Notes: generated by a model not told the origin, from the sequence alone. 64,000 nucleotides of DNA from CAYQTE01 sp964420285 (GCA_964420285.1 CAYQTE010000002.1:81990-145989), one strand, 5' to 3'. Shown: positions 51,962 to 60,794, counted from the stretch's first letter. Translations and numbers: made by a program.

Positions 51962-51982
51962 CCGGCGCGCCCGGATTGCCGG

Positions 51983-52774
51983 ATGCAGGTTTGCCTCATG
52001 CTCGCTCAAGCACGCACACGCTGCTGGGAGTTTGTCCGCTGCACGCGGCATAACCTGCTCCATTTGAAGATCTTCCGCCTCGGCTATGACGGCCACCACT
52101 GGCTGGTGCGCGACGGCGACCTGGAAATGGTCATCCCGTTCTATCCCTTTCTGCCCTTTCGCGATCTCGAGGGATATCTCTACGGCGGCCGCTGGCGGCC
52201 GGAGCCGGGGATGACCGTCCTGGACGTCGGCGGCTGCTTCGGCGAATACTCGCTCTACGCCTCCAAGCGCGTGGGTGAAACCGGCCGGGTCATCATGCTC
52301 GAACCCGACCCGGCCAATATCGAGGTCGCCCGCAAGCTGTTCGCGCTGAACGGCAATCCGCGGAATATCGAGATCATCCCGGCCGGGCTGTGGAAGGAAC
52401 CGGGAACCGTTCGCTTCACCGCCGGCAATTCCGAGCAGAGCGCTGTCGCCCTGGACGCTGCCGCCGGCGGCGCGGCGGCGAACACCATCGAAATCCCCAC
52501 CGAATCGCTGGCCAGCGTGGTCAAGCGATGCGGCCTGACCCGGCTGGACATCGTCAAGATGGACATCGAAGGCGCCGAACTGGAAGTGATGGCCGGCGCC
52601 GGCGAATTGCCTGCCGCTTTCAAGCCGCGCTACGCGATCGCCAGCTATCACATCCGCGATGGCCGGCAAACCGCGGATGTGCTGCCGGAGACGTTCGCCC
52701 GGCTTGGATATCAGTCGAAGGTTGGATACCCGGATCATCTGACCACGTATGCGTCGCCGGGGGCATTGGATTAG
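51983..52774 (+). CDS. FkbM-family methyltransferase
   Basis: A 263-residue methyltransferase. The SAM-binding VLDVGGCFGEYSLYASK and MLEPDPANIEVARKLFALN match FkbM proteins, and DIVKMDIEGAELEVMAGAGE is the family's strongest motif. FkbM enzymes O-methylate sugars or small hydroxyl groups, often in glycan or antibiotic pathways. The next gene is a glycosyltransferase with an 18-nt gap, so both may act on a cell-surface sugar. The exact start among near Met codons is uncertain. Confidence 0.85.
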   Translation: MQVCLMLAQARTRCWEFVRCTRHNLLHLKIFRLGYDGHHWLVRDGDLEMVIPFYPFLPFRDLEGYLYGGRWRPEPGMTVLDVGGCFGEYSLYASKRVGETGRVIMLEPDPANIEVARKLFALNGNPRNIEIIPAGLWKEPGTVRFTAGNSEQSAVALDAAAGGAAANTIEIPTESLASVVKRCGLTRLDIVKMDIEGAELEVMAGAGELPAAFKPRYAIASYHIRDGRQTADVLPETFARLGYQSKVGYPDHLTTYASPGALD

Positions 52775-52792
52775 CATCGAAGCGAGCCAGGC

Positions 52793-53494
52793 ATGATTCC
52801 CAAGCTCATCCATCAAACCGCCAAGACCGCCGACATTCCGCCCCAATGGCAGGCTTATCAGCAGAAGCTGCGGTCGCTGCATCCCGACTGGACCTACCGT
52901 CTCTGGACCGATGCTGACAACCTCGCCTTCGTGCAAAAGGAATATCCCGCGTTCTTGCCCATCTATCAGAAGCTGCCCAAGAACATCATGCGCGTCGATG
53001 TGATCCGCTACCTGATCATGTACAAGCTCGGCGGCCTGTACATGGACCTCGACTACGAAATGCTCAAGCCGTTCGACATGACCGATCACGACATCGTCCT
53101 GGCGTGGGAAAGCGACGGCGAATTCGGCCCCGGCAACGATCGGCTGTGCAATTCCATTTTCGCGGCCGTGCCCGGCCATCCGTTCTTCAAAATGGCCATC
53201 GACGATCTGACCGCCCATCCGCCGCTGGACCCGGGCGTCGAAATTCTCAGCGCCACCGGCCCACTGTTCATCACGCGCATCTACCATCAGGCCGTCGCCG
53301 CGCACATCGACATCCACACCCCCGCTCGTCCGCTGTTCAATCCGCGCACGCCGCACAATCCCCGCCAATACCGGGCGATCGTCGATGGCGGCGTCGCCTA
53401 CGGCATCCACCACTGCCACGGCACCTGGCGCGAATACTCCTTGGCCCGCCGGGTGCGAGATCGCATTACCGGGCTTATAAAGCGGTTCACGTGA
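52793..53494 (+). CDS. Glycosyltransferase family 32-like (OCH1/capsular sugar type)
   Basis: A 233-residue glycosyltransferase: MIPKLIHQTAKTADIPPQW, then LWTDADNLAFV and VDVIRYLIMYKLGGLYMDLD with the DxD metal motif at D85 and D87. This is the DXD-sugar transferase fold of GT32 proteins that add sugar to a lipid or glycan. There is no membrane segment, so it is cytoplasmic or peripheral. It follows an FkbM methyltransferase gene and precedes rsmH by 27 nt. Confidence 0.87.
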   Translation: MIPKLIHQTAKTADIPPQWQAYQQKLRSLHPDWTYRLWTDADNLAFVQKEYPAFLPIYQKLPKNIMRVDVIRYLIMYKLGGLYMDLDYEMLKPFDMTDHDIVLAWESDGEFGPGNDRLCNSIFAAVPGHPFFKMAIDDLTAHPPLDPGVEILSATGPLFITRIYHQAVAAHIDIHTPARPLFNPRTPHNPRQYRAIVDGGVAYGIHHCHGTWREYSLARRVRDRITGLIKRFT

Positions 53495-53521
53495 AGGCGC
53501 GAATTTTCAACGCGGTCCCTC

Positions 53522-54439
53522 ATGTCGCTGCGTGACACACGCCATGTTCCCGTCCTGCTGGCCGATGTGCTCGACACCCTCGACCCGCGCCCCGGCCATG
53601 TCATCGTCGATTGCACGCTCGGACTCGGGGGTCATTCGGCCGCTCTCCTTGAGCGCATCCAACCCGGCGGCCGGCTCATCGGCATCGACTTCGATCCCGC
53701 CAATATCGCCATCGCGCGGGAGAAACTCGCGCCCATCGGCGGCGAGTTCCAGTTGGTTCACAACAACTTCGCCGCTTTGCCCACCATTTTGGCCGAGGCC
53801 GGCATCGACCGCGCCAATGCGGTCCTGGCCGATCTGGGCGTGGCCAGTCCGCAGATCGACGATCCGGCCCGCGGATTTTCGTATCGTCAACCGGGTCCGC
53901 TGGACATGCGGATGGACCCCACCCGCGGCCGGACCGCCGCCGCCATCATCAACCAGCTTCCGGAGCGTGAATTGGCCGATTCACTGCTGGAACTCGGCGA
54001 TGAGACTGATGCCCCGAAGATCGCCGAACTCATCATCCGCCAGCGCAAACTCCGCCCCATCACCACCACCGAGCAACTCACCGCCATCGTCTGCCGTGCC
54101 CGCGACTTCACGCTCCAGCGCGCCGCCGGCGCCAAACTCCACCCGGCCGCACGCACCTTCCAGGCCCTGCGCATCCTGGTCAACCGCGAACTGGCCAATC
54201 TCGACCGCCTCCTGGCCGTCGTCCCCGACTGCCTCACGCCCGGCGGCATCGTCGCCATCATCAGTTTCCACAGCGGCGAAGACCGCCGGGTAAAATCAGC
54301 CTTCCGCGCCGGCCTGCGCAGCGGCATGTTCGCTGAGATCAGTCCCGATCCGATCATCGCCGATGACGAGCAGATCAAGCTCAACCCGCGCTCGCGTTCG
54401 GCGAAACTGCGATGGGCGAGAGCACCCGTTGGTATGTAG
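53522..54439 (+). CDS. rsmH: 16S rRNA m4C1402 methyltransferase RsmH
   Basis: A 305-residue protein with HVPVLLADVLDTLDPRPG, VDCTLGLGGHSAALLER, and LADLGVASPQIDDPARG. The PLDMRMDPTRG and IISFHSGEDRRVK blocks are RsmH signatures. It methylates C1402 of 16S rRNA. In most bacteria it lies in the dcw cluster after mraZ and before ftsL, but here neither flank has a division gene. An inverted repeat pair lies downstream. Confidence 0.95.
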   Translation: MSLRDTRHVPVLLADVLDTLDPRPGHVIVDCTLGLGGHSAALLERIQPGGRLIGIDFDPANIAIAREKLAPIGGEFQLVHNNFAALPTILAEAGIDRANAVLADLGVASPQIDDPARGFSYRQPGPLDMRMDPTRGRTAAAIINQLPERELADSLLELGDETDAPKIAELIIRQRKLRPITTTEQLTAIVCRARDFTLQRAAGAKLHPAARTFQALRILVNRELANLDRLLAVVPDCLTPGGIVAIISFHSGEDRRVKSAFRAGLRSGMFAEISPDPIIADDEQIKLNPRSRSAKLRWARAPVGM

Positions 54440-54522
54440 TGCTTCGCCATGACCTTCATCTCGTCGCGCGTGCCCAGAAATCCTGGGTAGCTCCCAGTCC
54501 TGCTGCTCTCGACGCTTTATTC

Positions 54523-54645
54523 CCTCCCCTGGTACTCCGGGGGAGGGCAAGGGTGGGGGCCTCCGCGGTGTCGGCGCCTGTGGCATCGTAACAGCGTTGC
54601 GCAAAGAACCCCCACCTCAATCCTCCCCCGGAGTACCAGGGGAGG
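54523..54645. repeat. Inverted repeat pair downstream of rsmH
   Basis: CCTCCCCTGGTACTCC plus GGGGGAGG at 54523-54546 and its exact inverted copy at 54622-54645 make a 24-bp perfect pair. A further GGTGGGGG (54552-54559) pairs with CCCCCACC (54609-54616). The layout resembles the paired repeat inside the flavoprotein gene at 56952. The 301-bp gap 54440-54740 otherwise shows no gene; the pair could act as a terminator for rsmH. Confidence 0.75.
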
Positions 54646-54740
54646 AGGAAGACGCGGGTACGCCCATCTCGTCGCAAAAGCGATCACTCTTGTTCGCGTC
54701 TCGCAAAATGGCGGTATAATGTCGGCAAAGGAGCCGGCAG

Positions 54741-54974
54741 ATGACCACGACCGAAATTGAAAAACGTCTCACTGCCGTCGAACGGCGACTGACCCATCTG
54801 GCGAAATCAGTCAGTGCTTCGTCCGCCTCGCAGGGCGTCAACGGCTGGATCGACCAGATCCACGGCACGTTCCAAGACGACGCCGCTTATCGCCGGGCAG
54901 CCCGCCTTGGGCGCCAGTGGCGCAAATCCCAGCTCCCAACCTCCCTCCGAGCAAGAAAGGCCTCTTCAACATGA
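54741..54974 (+). CDS. Small antitoxin-like protein
   Basis: A 77-residue protein with a coiled-coil-like N-terminus (IEKRLTAVERRLTHLAKSV), then GWIDQIHGTFQDDAAYRRAARLG. This family is usually an antitoxin placed before a PIN toxin. AAAGGAG lies 8 nt before the ATG. Here the next gene is not a PIN toxin but an 80-residue protein; the stop and that start overlap (ATGA). Confidence 0.65.
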   Translation: MTTTEIEKRLTAVERRLTHLAKSVSASSASQGVNGWIDQIHGTFQDDAAYRRAARLGRQWRKSQLPTSLRARKASST

Positions 54975-55213
54975 CCATCCAGGAAATCCAGCGACTGCGG
55001 CAGGAAAAACCCTTCCGCCCATTTCGCGTCCTTACGGCCGACGGACGGGCTTACGATGTCCTGCATCCGGAATGTCTCGGCCAATCGCCCTCCGGCCGGC
55101 TCATCATGATCGGCTTGCCGGATGACTCGACCGTCACGTTGGATTTGCTGCTCGTGGCGGGCATCCGCAAGGGCATCAAAGCGCCCAGGAACGGCGCAAG
55201 GCGAAAGGCCTGA
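54971..55213 (+). CDS. Small hypothetical protein, possible toxin-antitoxin partner
   Basis: An 80-residue protein, MTIQEIQRLRQEKPFRPFRV followed by ADGRAYDVLHPECLGQSPSG. Beta-rich family of unknown function found in planctomycetes and verrucomicrobia, often beside mobile or toxin-antitoxin genes. It is coupled by a 4-nt overlap with the antitoxin-like gene. The last 10 residues are basic. No catalytic motif is seen. Confidence 0.6.
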   Translation: MTIQEIQRLRQEKPFRPFRVLTADGRAYDVLHPECLGQSPSGRLIMIGLPDDSTVTLDLLLVAGIRKGIKAPRNGARRKA

Positions 55214-55233
55214 CGGTGACGGATTGGCGCGAA

Positions 55234-55440
55234 TCACACGGTGACCAAGTCCACGTCGGCGTGAGCATCGTCCTTGTCGTCCTTGTCCTGCTCGGTTTCC
55301 AACCATGCCTCGATGGCCTCGCGAGCATTCGCCAGCGCCTCATCGCGGGTCGGCCCTTGAGTCCAGCAACCTCTCAGCGCTGGAACCTGCGCCACAAAGC
55401 CGGAATCTTCACCCGGCGTGATGATGACCTTCAATTTCAT
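55234..55440 (-). CDS. Orphan HicB-like antitoxin
   Basis: A 68-residue HicB-fold protein: MKLKVIITPGEDSGFVAQVP, then ALRGCWTQGPTRDEALANAR and EAIEAWLET, ending in an acidic Asp/Lys tail. HicB antitoxins normally follow a hicA toxin gene; no HicA-like frame lies within the 200 bp upstream, which holds no gene. It may act on a toxin elsewhere or be a relic. Confidence 0.75.
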   Translation of the reverse strand: MKLKVIITPGEDSGFVAQVPALRGCWTQGPTRDEALANAREAIEAWLETEQDKDDKDDAHADVDLVTV

Positions 55441-55640
55441 GACAACCTCGCGAGTTCGGCGCCGATCATGCTTCGGCGATTATACCTGTGACATCTCGGA
55501 AACGTCGTCGAACAAGTCGAGAGATTTCGTATGCTGGCGACGGTCGCATTCTAGCCTCGTCCAATCAGCGACAAGACGCCAATTGAACTTCTCCGCATTT
55601 TCTGGTCAGAAATCGAGGATTTCCTGGATTGCGCGTTGCG

Positions 55641-56189
55641 TTACTCATATTCGCGGGTTCCAAGGAACTTGGTGCCATCCCATCCAAACACATAGGTGCG
55701 GCCAAGCTTACCGGGAGATTTCGGCGGGTCGGTGTCAGTGACAAATGCTCGCCATTTTCGAATCGCTTCGGGCTGTTCCAGCAGCGGAGTGAGAAATGCT
55801 GACACGAGCTCGGCGGGTTCCGTATTCCGCATGCACCTGCCGTCCAAGATGATCCGATTCGGATAACAGCGCAAGCTGAAGAATGCGCGGGCCTTCAGCG
55901 TCTTCGTGAACGCAACCCACTTCAAATAGATGCCTCCCCCATCGTTGTGCAGGCGCTCTCCGTCGTCCAGATTGATGCTGCCACGCGTGGCGTCAACCAG
56001 CCTCGGAAGCAGCCACGAGGCAACTGGTGCCCCGTTCAGGTCCGGCAGGCGCCCCGACGATTCCAACATGTCGGCGATGTTGCCATCGCGGAATGCCTCT
56101 AACTCAGGGATCGAGGCAACAGGCTGGTGGCTAGGATCGATGAGGAAGCCGAAGTCCTCGTGCCAGAAGACAGAATCGAGATTGGCCAT
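55641..56189 (-). CDS. Hypothetical soluble protein, about 182 aa
   Basis: No recognised family. The protein is mixed alpha/beta, starting MANLDSVFWHEDFGFLIDP. It has a long central region with FFSLRCYPNRIILDG and an acidic C-terminal half ending GKLGRTYVFGWDGTKFLG. No signal peptide or membrane segment. It stands alone between an orphan antitoxin and a flavoprotein gene; the gap 56190-56476 has no gene. Confidence 0.5.
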   Translation of the reverse strand: MANLDSVFWHEDFGFLIDPSHQPVASIPELEAFRDGNIADMLESSGRLPDLNGAPVASWLLPRLVDATRGSINLDDGERLHNDGGGIYLKWVAFTKTLKARAFFSLRCYPNRIILDGRCMRNTEPAELVSAFLTPLLEQPEAIRKWRAFVTDTDPPKSPGKLGRTYVFGWDGTKFLGTREYE

Positions 56190-56476
56190 TACATTGCCTC
56201 CGCCATCAAAGCAGGCTCGAAGTGAGCGGAATTCCCGGAGCTAGCACCGGGCTGTGTGCCGTTAACTCCGGCCGGGATTCCCACCCCCACGCAAACAAGC
56301 GCTGTTTCTGGTCGAATTCTACCGCAAGTTCAGATCCCGTCACAATCCCCCAAGAAACCCTTGCCATGCGAGGAATTATGAAAACGTGGAAGTGGTCGAT
56401 TCGAACTCGCCAACATATTCCGGCCGGCAGCCCCACCAATCGCGTTCGGCCGCAAACGCACTACACTGCATACCCG

Positions 56477-57901
56477 ATGACCCCGGAAACAGACATAGCC
56501 ATCATCGGCGGCGGAGCGGCGGGGCTGGCGGCGGCTATTTTTGCGGCCGAGGCTTGTCGCGGTCAGCGGCGGGTCGTGATTCTGGATGGGGCCGCTTCGC
56601 TGGGGGCGAAGATACTGGTCTCCGGCGGGGGACGGTGCAATGTCACGCATGATGTTGTCCGGCCGGAGGATTTCAATGGGGCCCGGCCGGTGGTGCGGAA
56701 TGTGCTGGCGGCGTTTCCGGCGCCGGCCGCAGTGAAGTGGTTTGAGTCGATGGGCGTACAACTCAAACGCGAGGAGACGGGGAAACTGTTTCCCGTGGCG
56801 GATTCGGCGCGAGTGGTGCTCGATGCGCTGGTTGGCCGATGCGGGGAATTGGGCGTGACGATTCAATGTGGATGTCGGGTTAAGGCGATTTCGCCGCCGA
56901 GCGAGAGCGATCATTGTTTTGTGATTGAGCACGACGCCGGTGATGCTCTTTCCCCCTCTCCCTGTAACCAGGGGGAGGGCCGGGGTGGGGGTTCTTCGAG
57001 TTCGACGCGGTCAGACAAGGCGACCCCCACCCTAACCCTTCCCCTGGGTACAGGGAGAGGGGATGAAGACCAGGCGAGTGATCGCGTGGCGCCCCGGGCT
57101 GGAGTCTTGCACGCATCTCGCGTCATCATGGCCACCGGCGGGCGGTCGTTGCCGCGGTCGGGGAGTGATGGGTCGGGGTGGGATATCGTCAGGCGTCTCG
57201 GGCACAGAGTCACGCCGACGTTCGCGGGGTTGGCGCCGCTGGTGCTTGATGCGGGGATGTTTCACGCGGGACTCTCCGGTATTGCGCAGGCTGTGCAGCT
57301 CGCGACGTTCGTCGATGGGCAACTCGTCGATCGGCGGCGGGGGAGTTTGCTCTGGACGCATTTTGGGATCAGCGGGCCGGTGGTGATGGATGCCAGCCGG
57401 TATTGGGTGATGGCGCACGAATCGGGCAAGGCCGCGCGGATGGAATGCAATCTGCTGCCGGGGGATGATTTCGAGGCCATCGAGCGGTGGCTGGTCGATC
57501 AGGCCGCGTCGCGCGGGCGAACGTCGATCGCCAGCATCCTGGCCACACGATTGCCGGAACGGGTCGCCCGGGCGGTCATCGTCCACGGCGGGATCGATCC
57601 GGCCGTCGCCTGTGCACAGCTTTCGCGGGCGAACCGGCGGGAACTGGTGCGGCTGCTCACCGCGCTGCCTCTGCCGGTTGTTCGGCATCGCGGCTGGAAT
57701 TACGCAGAGGTCACGGCCGGTGGCGTGCCGCTGGAGGAGATCAATTTCCGCACCATGGAATCGCGGAAAGTGCCGGGGCTGTACCTCATCGGCGAGATGC
57801 TGGACTGCGACGGCCGGATCGGAGGCTTCAATTTTCAATGGGCGTGGTCCACGGGCCACATCGCCGGCAAGGCCGCCGCTGGCCAATTGCTCAATAAATG
57901 A
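56477..57901 (+). CDS. BaiN/HI0933-family flavoprotein with an in-frame palindromic repeat
   Basis: A 474-residue NAD(P)/FAD-dependent oxidoreductase: the FAD site AIIGGGAAGLAAAIFAAEA, SGGGRCNVTHD, and LFPVADSARVVLDAL are typical. Later come RVIMATGGRSLPRSGSDGSG and the C-terminal EMLDCDGRIGGFNFQWAWST. Residues about 159-196 (LSPSPCNQGEGRGGG, then TLTLPLGTGRGDE) are not family sequence. They are encoded by a GGGAGAGGG repeat pair at 56952-57062, 111 bp long, which keeps the frame. The product is probably still folded as the insert is in a loop. Its end overlaps the convergent gene by 11 bp. Confidence 0.85.
   Translation: MTPETDIAIIGGGAAGLAAAIFAAEACRGQRRVVILDGAASLGAKILVSGGGRCNVTHDVVRPEDFNGARPVVRNVLAAFPAPAAVKWFESMGVQLKREETGKLFPVADSARVVLDALVGRCGELGVTIQCGCRVKAISPPSESDHCFVIEHDAGDALSPSPCNQGEGRGGGSSSSTRSDKATPTLTLPLGTGRGDEDQASDRVAPRAGVLHASRVIMATGGRSLPRSGSDGSGWDIVRRLGHRVTPTFAGLAPLVLDAGMFHAGLSGIAQAVQLATFVDGQLVDRRRGSLLWTHFGISGPVVMDASRYWVMAHESGKAARMECNLLPGDDFEAIERWLVDQAASRGRTSIASILATRLPERVARAVIVHGGIDPAVACAQLSRANRRELVRLLTALPLPVVRHRGWNYAEVTAGGVPLEEINFRTMESRKVPGLYLIGEMLDCDGRIGGFNFQWAWSTGHIAGKAAAGQLLNK
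56952..57062. repeat. GGGAGAGGG repeat pair inside a flavoprotein gene
   Basis: CCCCTCTCCCTGTAACCAGG with a G-rich tail (GGGTGGGGGTT) faces an inverted copy ending CTGGGTACAGGGAGAGGGG. The pair spans 111 bp, a multiple of three. It is the same family as the copies near 10338 and 11355 and similar in layout to the pair at 54523. Confidence 0.8.
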
Positions 57902-58865
57902 ACCGGCCGATGAGGCTGTAAATCTCCGGGTAATAAATATCGGAATGATGGCCGCTGAAGGAATCGGCGTGGCTGGGGTTGGCGGCGTGCAGCGGCGTGA
58001 GATCGGCGACGACCAGGCGATGGGCGAATGCCGCCGCGCTGGAGAAATTGATGCCCGGCGTGGTAGCCAACTGATCCGCGCCGCCGAAAAGGAATTCGGT
58101 GTTCGCGGTTGGGCCGGCAAAACCCATAGCGATGCGATTGGTCTTCTTGAAGAACTCCAGCAGGTGCGCCCGCGGATAGGCCGTGCCCAGGGCGGTGTCC
58201 AGATTTGATTTGCTGACCAGAACGCGGAGGTTGGGGATGCCGCCGGGCACGGCACAGTACAGTTGATCCGGCTCGAAGTCGTCATTGTCGAAGGCCGCTT
58301 GCAGGAGGACGACGTTGAAACGGACGCTGGCGAGCAGACGCGGATTGCCGGCCGTGCTGGCGACCAGTGACTGGAGGGCCGAGCAGACGACCTTGGTTCC
58401 GAAGCTGTGGCCCAGGAGGTTGATGGTCAATTGTCCGACCCGGCCCTGGGACTGCCACTGGCCGAGGATGGCCAGGAGCAGGCCGTTGACCCCGGTCTGG
58501 CCGACATCATCGGCGCGGGTTTCCATGGTGAAGAAGGTTGCGGGTTCCAGGAGATCGGAGAGGAAACCGCCGTTTTCGCTGATGGTGGAGGGCCAGTGGA
58601 TGCCGGTGGAAAGCGCAGCGGCCGGGATGGCTGCCAGTTGGTCATTCGCCGCCGCCCGGTCGGCCAGGAGCTGGCTGGCGAACCCGATGGAGAAGCGGTT
58701 GTAATCGTTGGCCGCGCTGTTGGCATCGGTCCACCAGCCGTGCGAATAGATGAAGGCGCTGCTGAAATTGAACGGCGGGGACATGGCCTTGGCGATTTCA
58801 TCGGCCAGGCTGGGATCGGTGACGATGCCGTTTTCATTGGTGAAGAAGGTGAAGAAGTGGCTCAT
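57891..58865 (-). CDS. Alpha/beta-hydrolase-like protein
   Basis: A 324-residue protein starting MSHFFTFFTNENGIVTD. FIYSHGWWTDANSAANDYNR resembles an oxyanion-region HGWW motif, and TINLLGHSFGTKVVCSAL is the nucleophile elbow GHSFG. The C-terminal LTPLHAANPSHADSFSGHHS places candidate catalytic Asp and His residues. The protein is soluble, with no signal peptide, and its substrate is unknown. Convergent with the flavoprotein gene with an 11-bp overlap. Confidence 0.7.
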   Translation of the reverse strand: MSHFFTFFTNENGIVTDPSLADEIAKAMSPPFNFSSAFIYSHGWWTDANSAANDYNRFSIGFASQLLADRAAANDQLAAIPAAALSTGIHWPSTISENGGFLSDLLEPATFFTMETRADDVGQTGVNGLLLAILGQWQSQGRVGQLTINLLGHSFGTKVVCSALQSLVASTAGNPRLLASVRFNVVLLQAAFDNDDFEPDQLYCAVPGGIPNLRVLVSKSNLDTALGTAYPRAHLLEFFKKTNRIAMGFAGPTANTEFLFGGADQLATTPGINFSSAAAFAHRLVVADLTPLHAANPSHADSFSGHHSDIYYPEIYSLIGRFIY

Positions 58866-58911
58866 GTGTGATCTCCGAGAGGGGGGTCGATGTTTCACAG
58901 GCGTGGGGATT

Positions 58912-58974
58912 GAAGGGGAGAAGGGGGCAGGGGAGAGCGGGAGCAGGGGGAGAAGGGGAGCAGGGGTAGAAGGG
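58912..58974. repeat. Purine-rich GA/AGG tract
   Basis: A 63-bp stretch of nearly pure A/G with irregular GAAGGGGAG and AGGGGGAG units lies 46 bp upstream of the hydrolase start on the other strand. It is the main feature of the 539-bp gap 58866-59404, where I see no gene. Confidence 0.55.
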
Positions 58975-59404
58975 TCCGATTGGCCATCGGCGAGGCGAAA
59001 ATACGCATTTCCGGCCTGCAAAGGGCTTTTTCGTCTGTCCGACGCGATGTCCCATTCGAAGGGGATGGGACATTTTCTGCCGTGCATGTGAATCGGTCTC
59101 GGTTGCCCGTTGTCCACTTTCCACAGTGCGTTTCTCTAATTACTAACTTTAACCAAACTGTGGATGGTTTGCAAGGGAAAAATTCCGCGAGATGAAAAAT
59201 TGCCGGTATGATTCATGCGCGTTTCGGTCATAAACGTCGTGCGGGAATACAGTCAGGGGAAATCTCACGCGGAGGCGCGGAACAAAGGCGTGTTGACCAC
59301 GGATTTCATAGATGCCACGGATAAGACTGATGCGTTCGGCTTTCTCTAATCCGAGCCTGGCAAACGGCCGGAAGTGGTACGACATGACGACCCCCTGCGC
59401 CACG

Positions 59405-60001
59405 TCAAGCGACCGGCGGGTCGGTCTGCGGCGGTTTCAAATTCTTCTCCGGCGGCCTGTCGCGAGTCTTGTCGAGCGGAATCAGCGTCCCGCATTCGGG
59501 GCAGCGCTCCTTGCTGGCGCGGAGGTCGTAGCCGCATTTGGGGCAGAACCCCACACGGGGTGCGCGTGTTCGCTTGAACCTCGCGACCAAGATCGCCGCG
59601 ATGGCGACAAACCATTGTGGAATGCCAATTGCGTGGACGCCCGGTGTATAGGAGCCGTTCATGTGATGCGTAAGATTCTGATAAAGCAGGGCGAAGCCCA
59701 ACGCGTTCAGGCCCTCCGTGTCGTCAATCGAGCTTCCGTCCGAGCCGGACGATGCGTCTGCATTGGCATACAAATGGCCGGTCCAACCCCGAAAACCGTG
59801 CCACGGATCAGAAATCGAACCCACATAGATCTCGGCTTTGTAGAGATGCACCCCATACACCGCGCCGCCCGTGCCGAATTCAATGTCGCAACTCATCCCC
59901 CAGCGGCAATTGACAATCATCAGAAGGCACGTCGCAAGAGATACAAACAGGAATAGACCACCGACGGCGGAGTGGGACGGAACTCGGCTTGGTGAGTTCA
60001 T
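59405..60001 (-). CDS. Membrane protein with planctomycete zinc ribbon
   Basis: A 198-residue protein with an N-terminal membrane segment (VGGLFLFVSLATCLLMIV), a long middle outside region, and a second segment (QWFVAIAAILVARF). The zinc ribbon GFCPKCGYDLRASKERCPEC follows directly. This ribbon after a membrane helix is very common in Phycisphaerae, but its job is unknown. The end is Pro-rich and charged. Confidence 0.7.
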   Translation of the reverse strand: MNSPSRVPSHSAVGGLFLFVSLATCLLMIVNCRWGMSCDIEFGTGGAVYGVHLYKAEIYVGSISDPWHGFRGWTGHLYANADASSGSDGSSIDDTEGLNALGFALLYQNLTHHMNGSYTPGVHAIGIPQWFVAIAAILVARFKRTRAPRVGFCPKCGYDLRASKERCPECGTLIPLDKTRDRPPEKNLKPPQTDPPVA

Positions 60002-60089
60002 GATGCCCGCATTTCCTCCGCCGGTCTTGTAACGACGAGCATTTCAGCGGCCCCCGGTCTATCATCGGCTGCCCCGCAAGGGAAGACCA

Positions 60090-60770
60090 CTAATTCCGGT
60101 CCGACAGCCTTGCTTCTATCGCGTATTGCAGCAGTTCGTTGCTGCTCTTGAGATTCAGCTTTTGCTTGATGTGCTCTTTATGCGCCTCGACGGTTTTGGT
60201 GCTGAGGAACAGCTTCTCGGCGATGGCGCGCACGCTGTGGCCTTCGCCGATGTAACGGAATATCTCCAGCTCGCGGTCGGTGAGGCGGGCCAGTGGGGGA
60301 AGATCGGCCGATGAACGCAGGCCGGAAAAGCTCTCCAGCAGTTTGGCCGACATGGCGGCGCTGAGATAGACCTGTCCGCCGGCCACGGTGCGGATGGCGT
60401 CCATGACGGTTTCCTGGGGTTCCTGCTTCATGACATAGCCGCGGGCGCCGGCCTTGAGGGCGCGCTCCGCATACAGCGATTCATCGTGCATGGAAACGAC
60501 CAGGATGGGCAGTTCCTTCCAGCGTTCGCGGATTTGCTTGCACAGTTCCAGGCCGTCGCCGCCCTTGAGCGTCAGATCGACGATGACCACGTCGGCCTTG
60601 GCGGTGGCCAGCAGGCGGATGGCATCCGGCGGCGATTCGGCCTCGCCGCACATGATCATGTCGCTCTGGTCGTCGATAAGCCGGCCCATGCCCTGGCGCA
60701 GGACGGGGTGGTCATCGACGAGAAAGATTCTCCGGCGTTTGCCGCGGGTTTTGGTTGGCTTCTTGGCCAT
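60090..60770 (-). CDS. NarL/FixJ-type response regulator
   Basis: A 226-residue regulator. The receiver has LVDDHPVLRQGMGRL (acidic pair D19, D20) and the phospho-acceptor Asp65 in VVIVDLTLKGGDGLEL, with conserved Lys in ALKAGARGYVMK. The LuxR-type helix-turn-helix is LTDRELEIFRYIGEG and STKTVEAHKEHIKQKLNL. It binds DNA when phosphorylated. Its start is 24 nt after the histidine kinase stop, so the pair is one operon. Confidence 0.94.
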   Translation of the reverse strand: MAKKPTKTRGKRRRIFLVDDHPVLRQGMGRLIDDQSDMIMCGEAESPPDAIRLLATAKADVVIVDLTLKGGDGLELCKQIRERWKELPILVVSMHDESLYAERALKAGARGYVMKQEPQETVMDAIRTVAGGQVYLSAAMSAKLLESFSGLRSSADLPPLARLTDRELEIFRYIGEGHSVRAIAEKLFLSTKTVEAHKEHIKQKLNLKSSNELLQYAIEARLSDRN

Positions 60771-60794
60771 TGGGTCAGCCTTGATGACATTCTG

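Noticed and set aside
51152..53419. 755-codon open frame on the minus strand
   Set aside because: Spans three recognisable plus-strand genes (kduD, FkbM, GT32) antisense; no domain is visible in the frame.
58912..58974. CRISPR or satellite array in the purine tract
   Set aside because: Units are irregular and there are no unique spacers. No CRISPR repeats were seen in the window.
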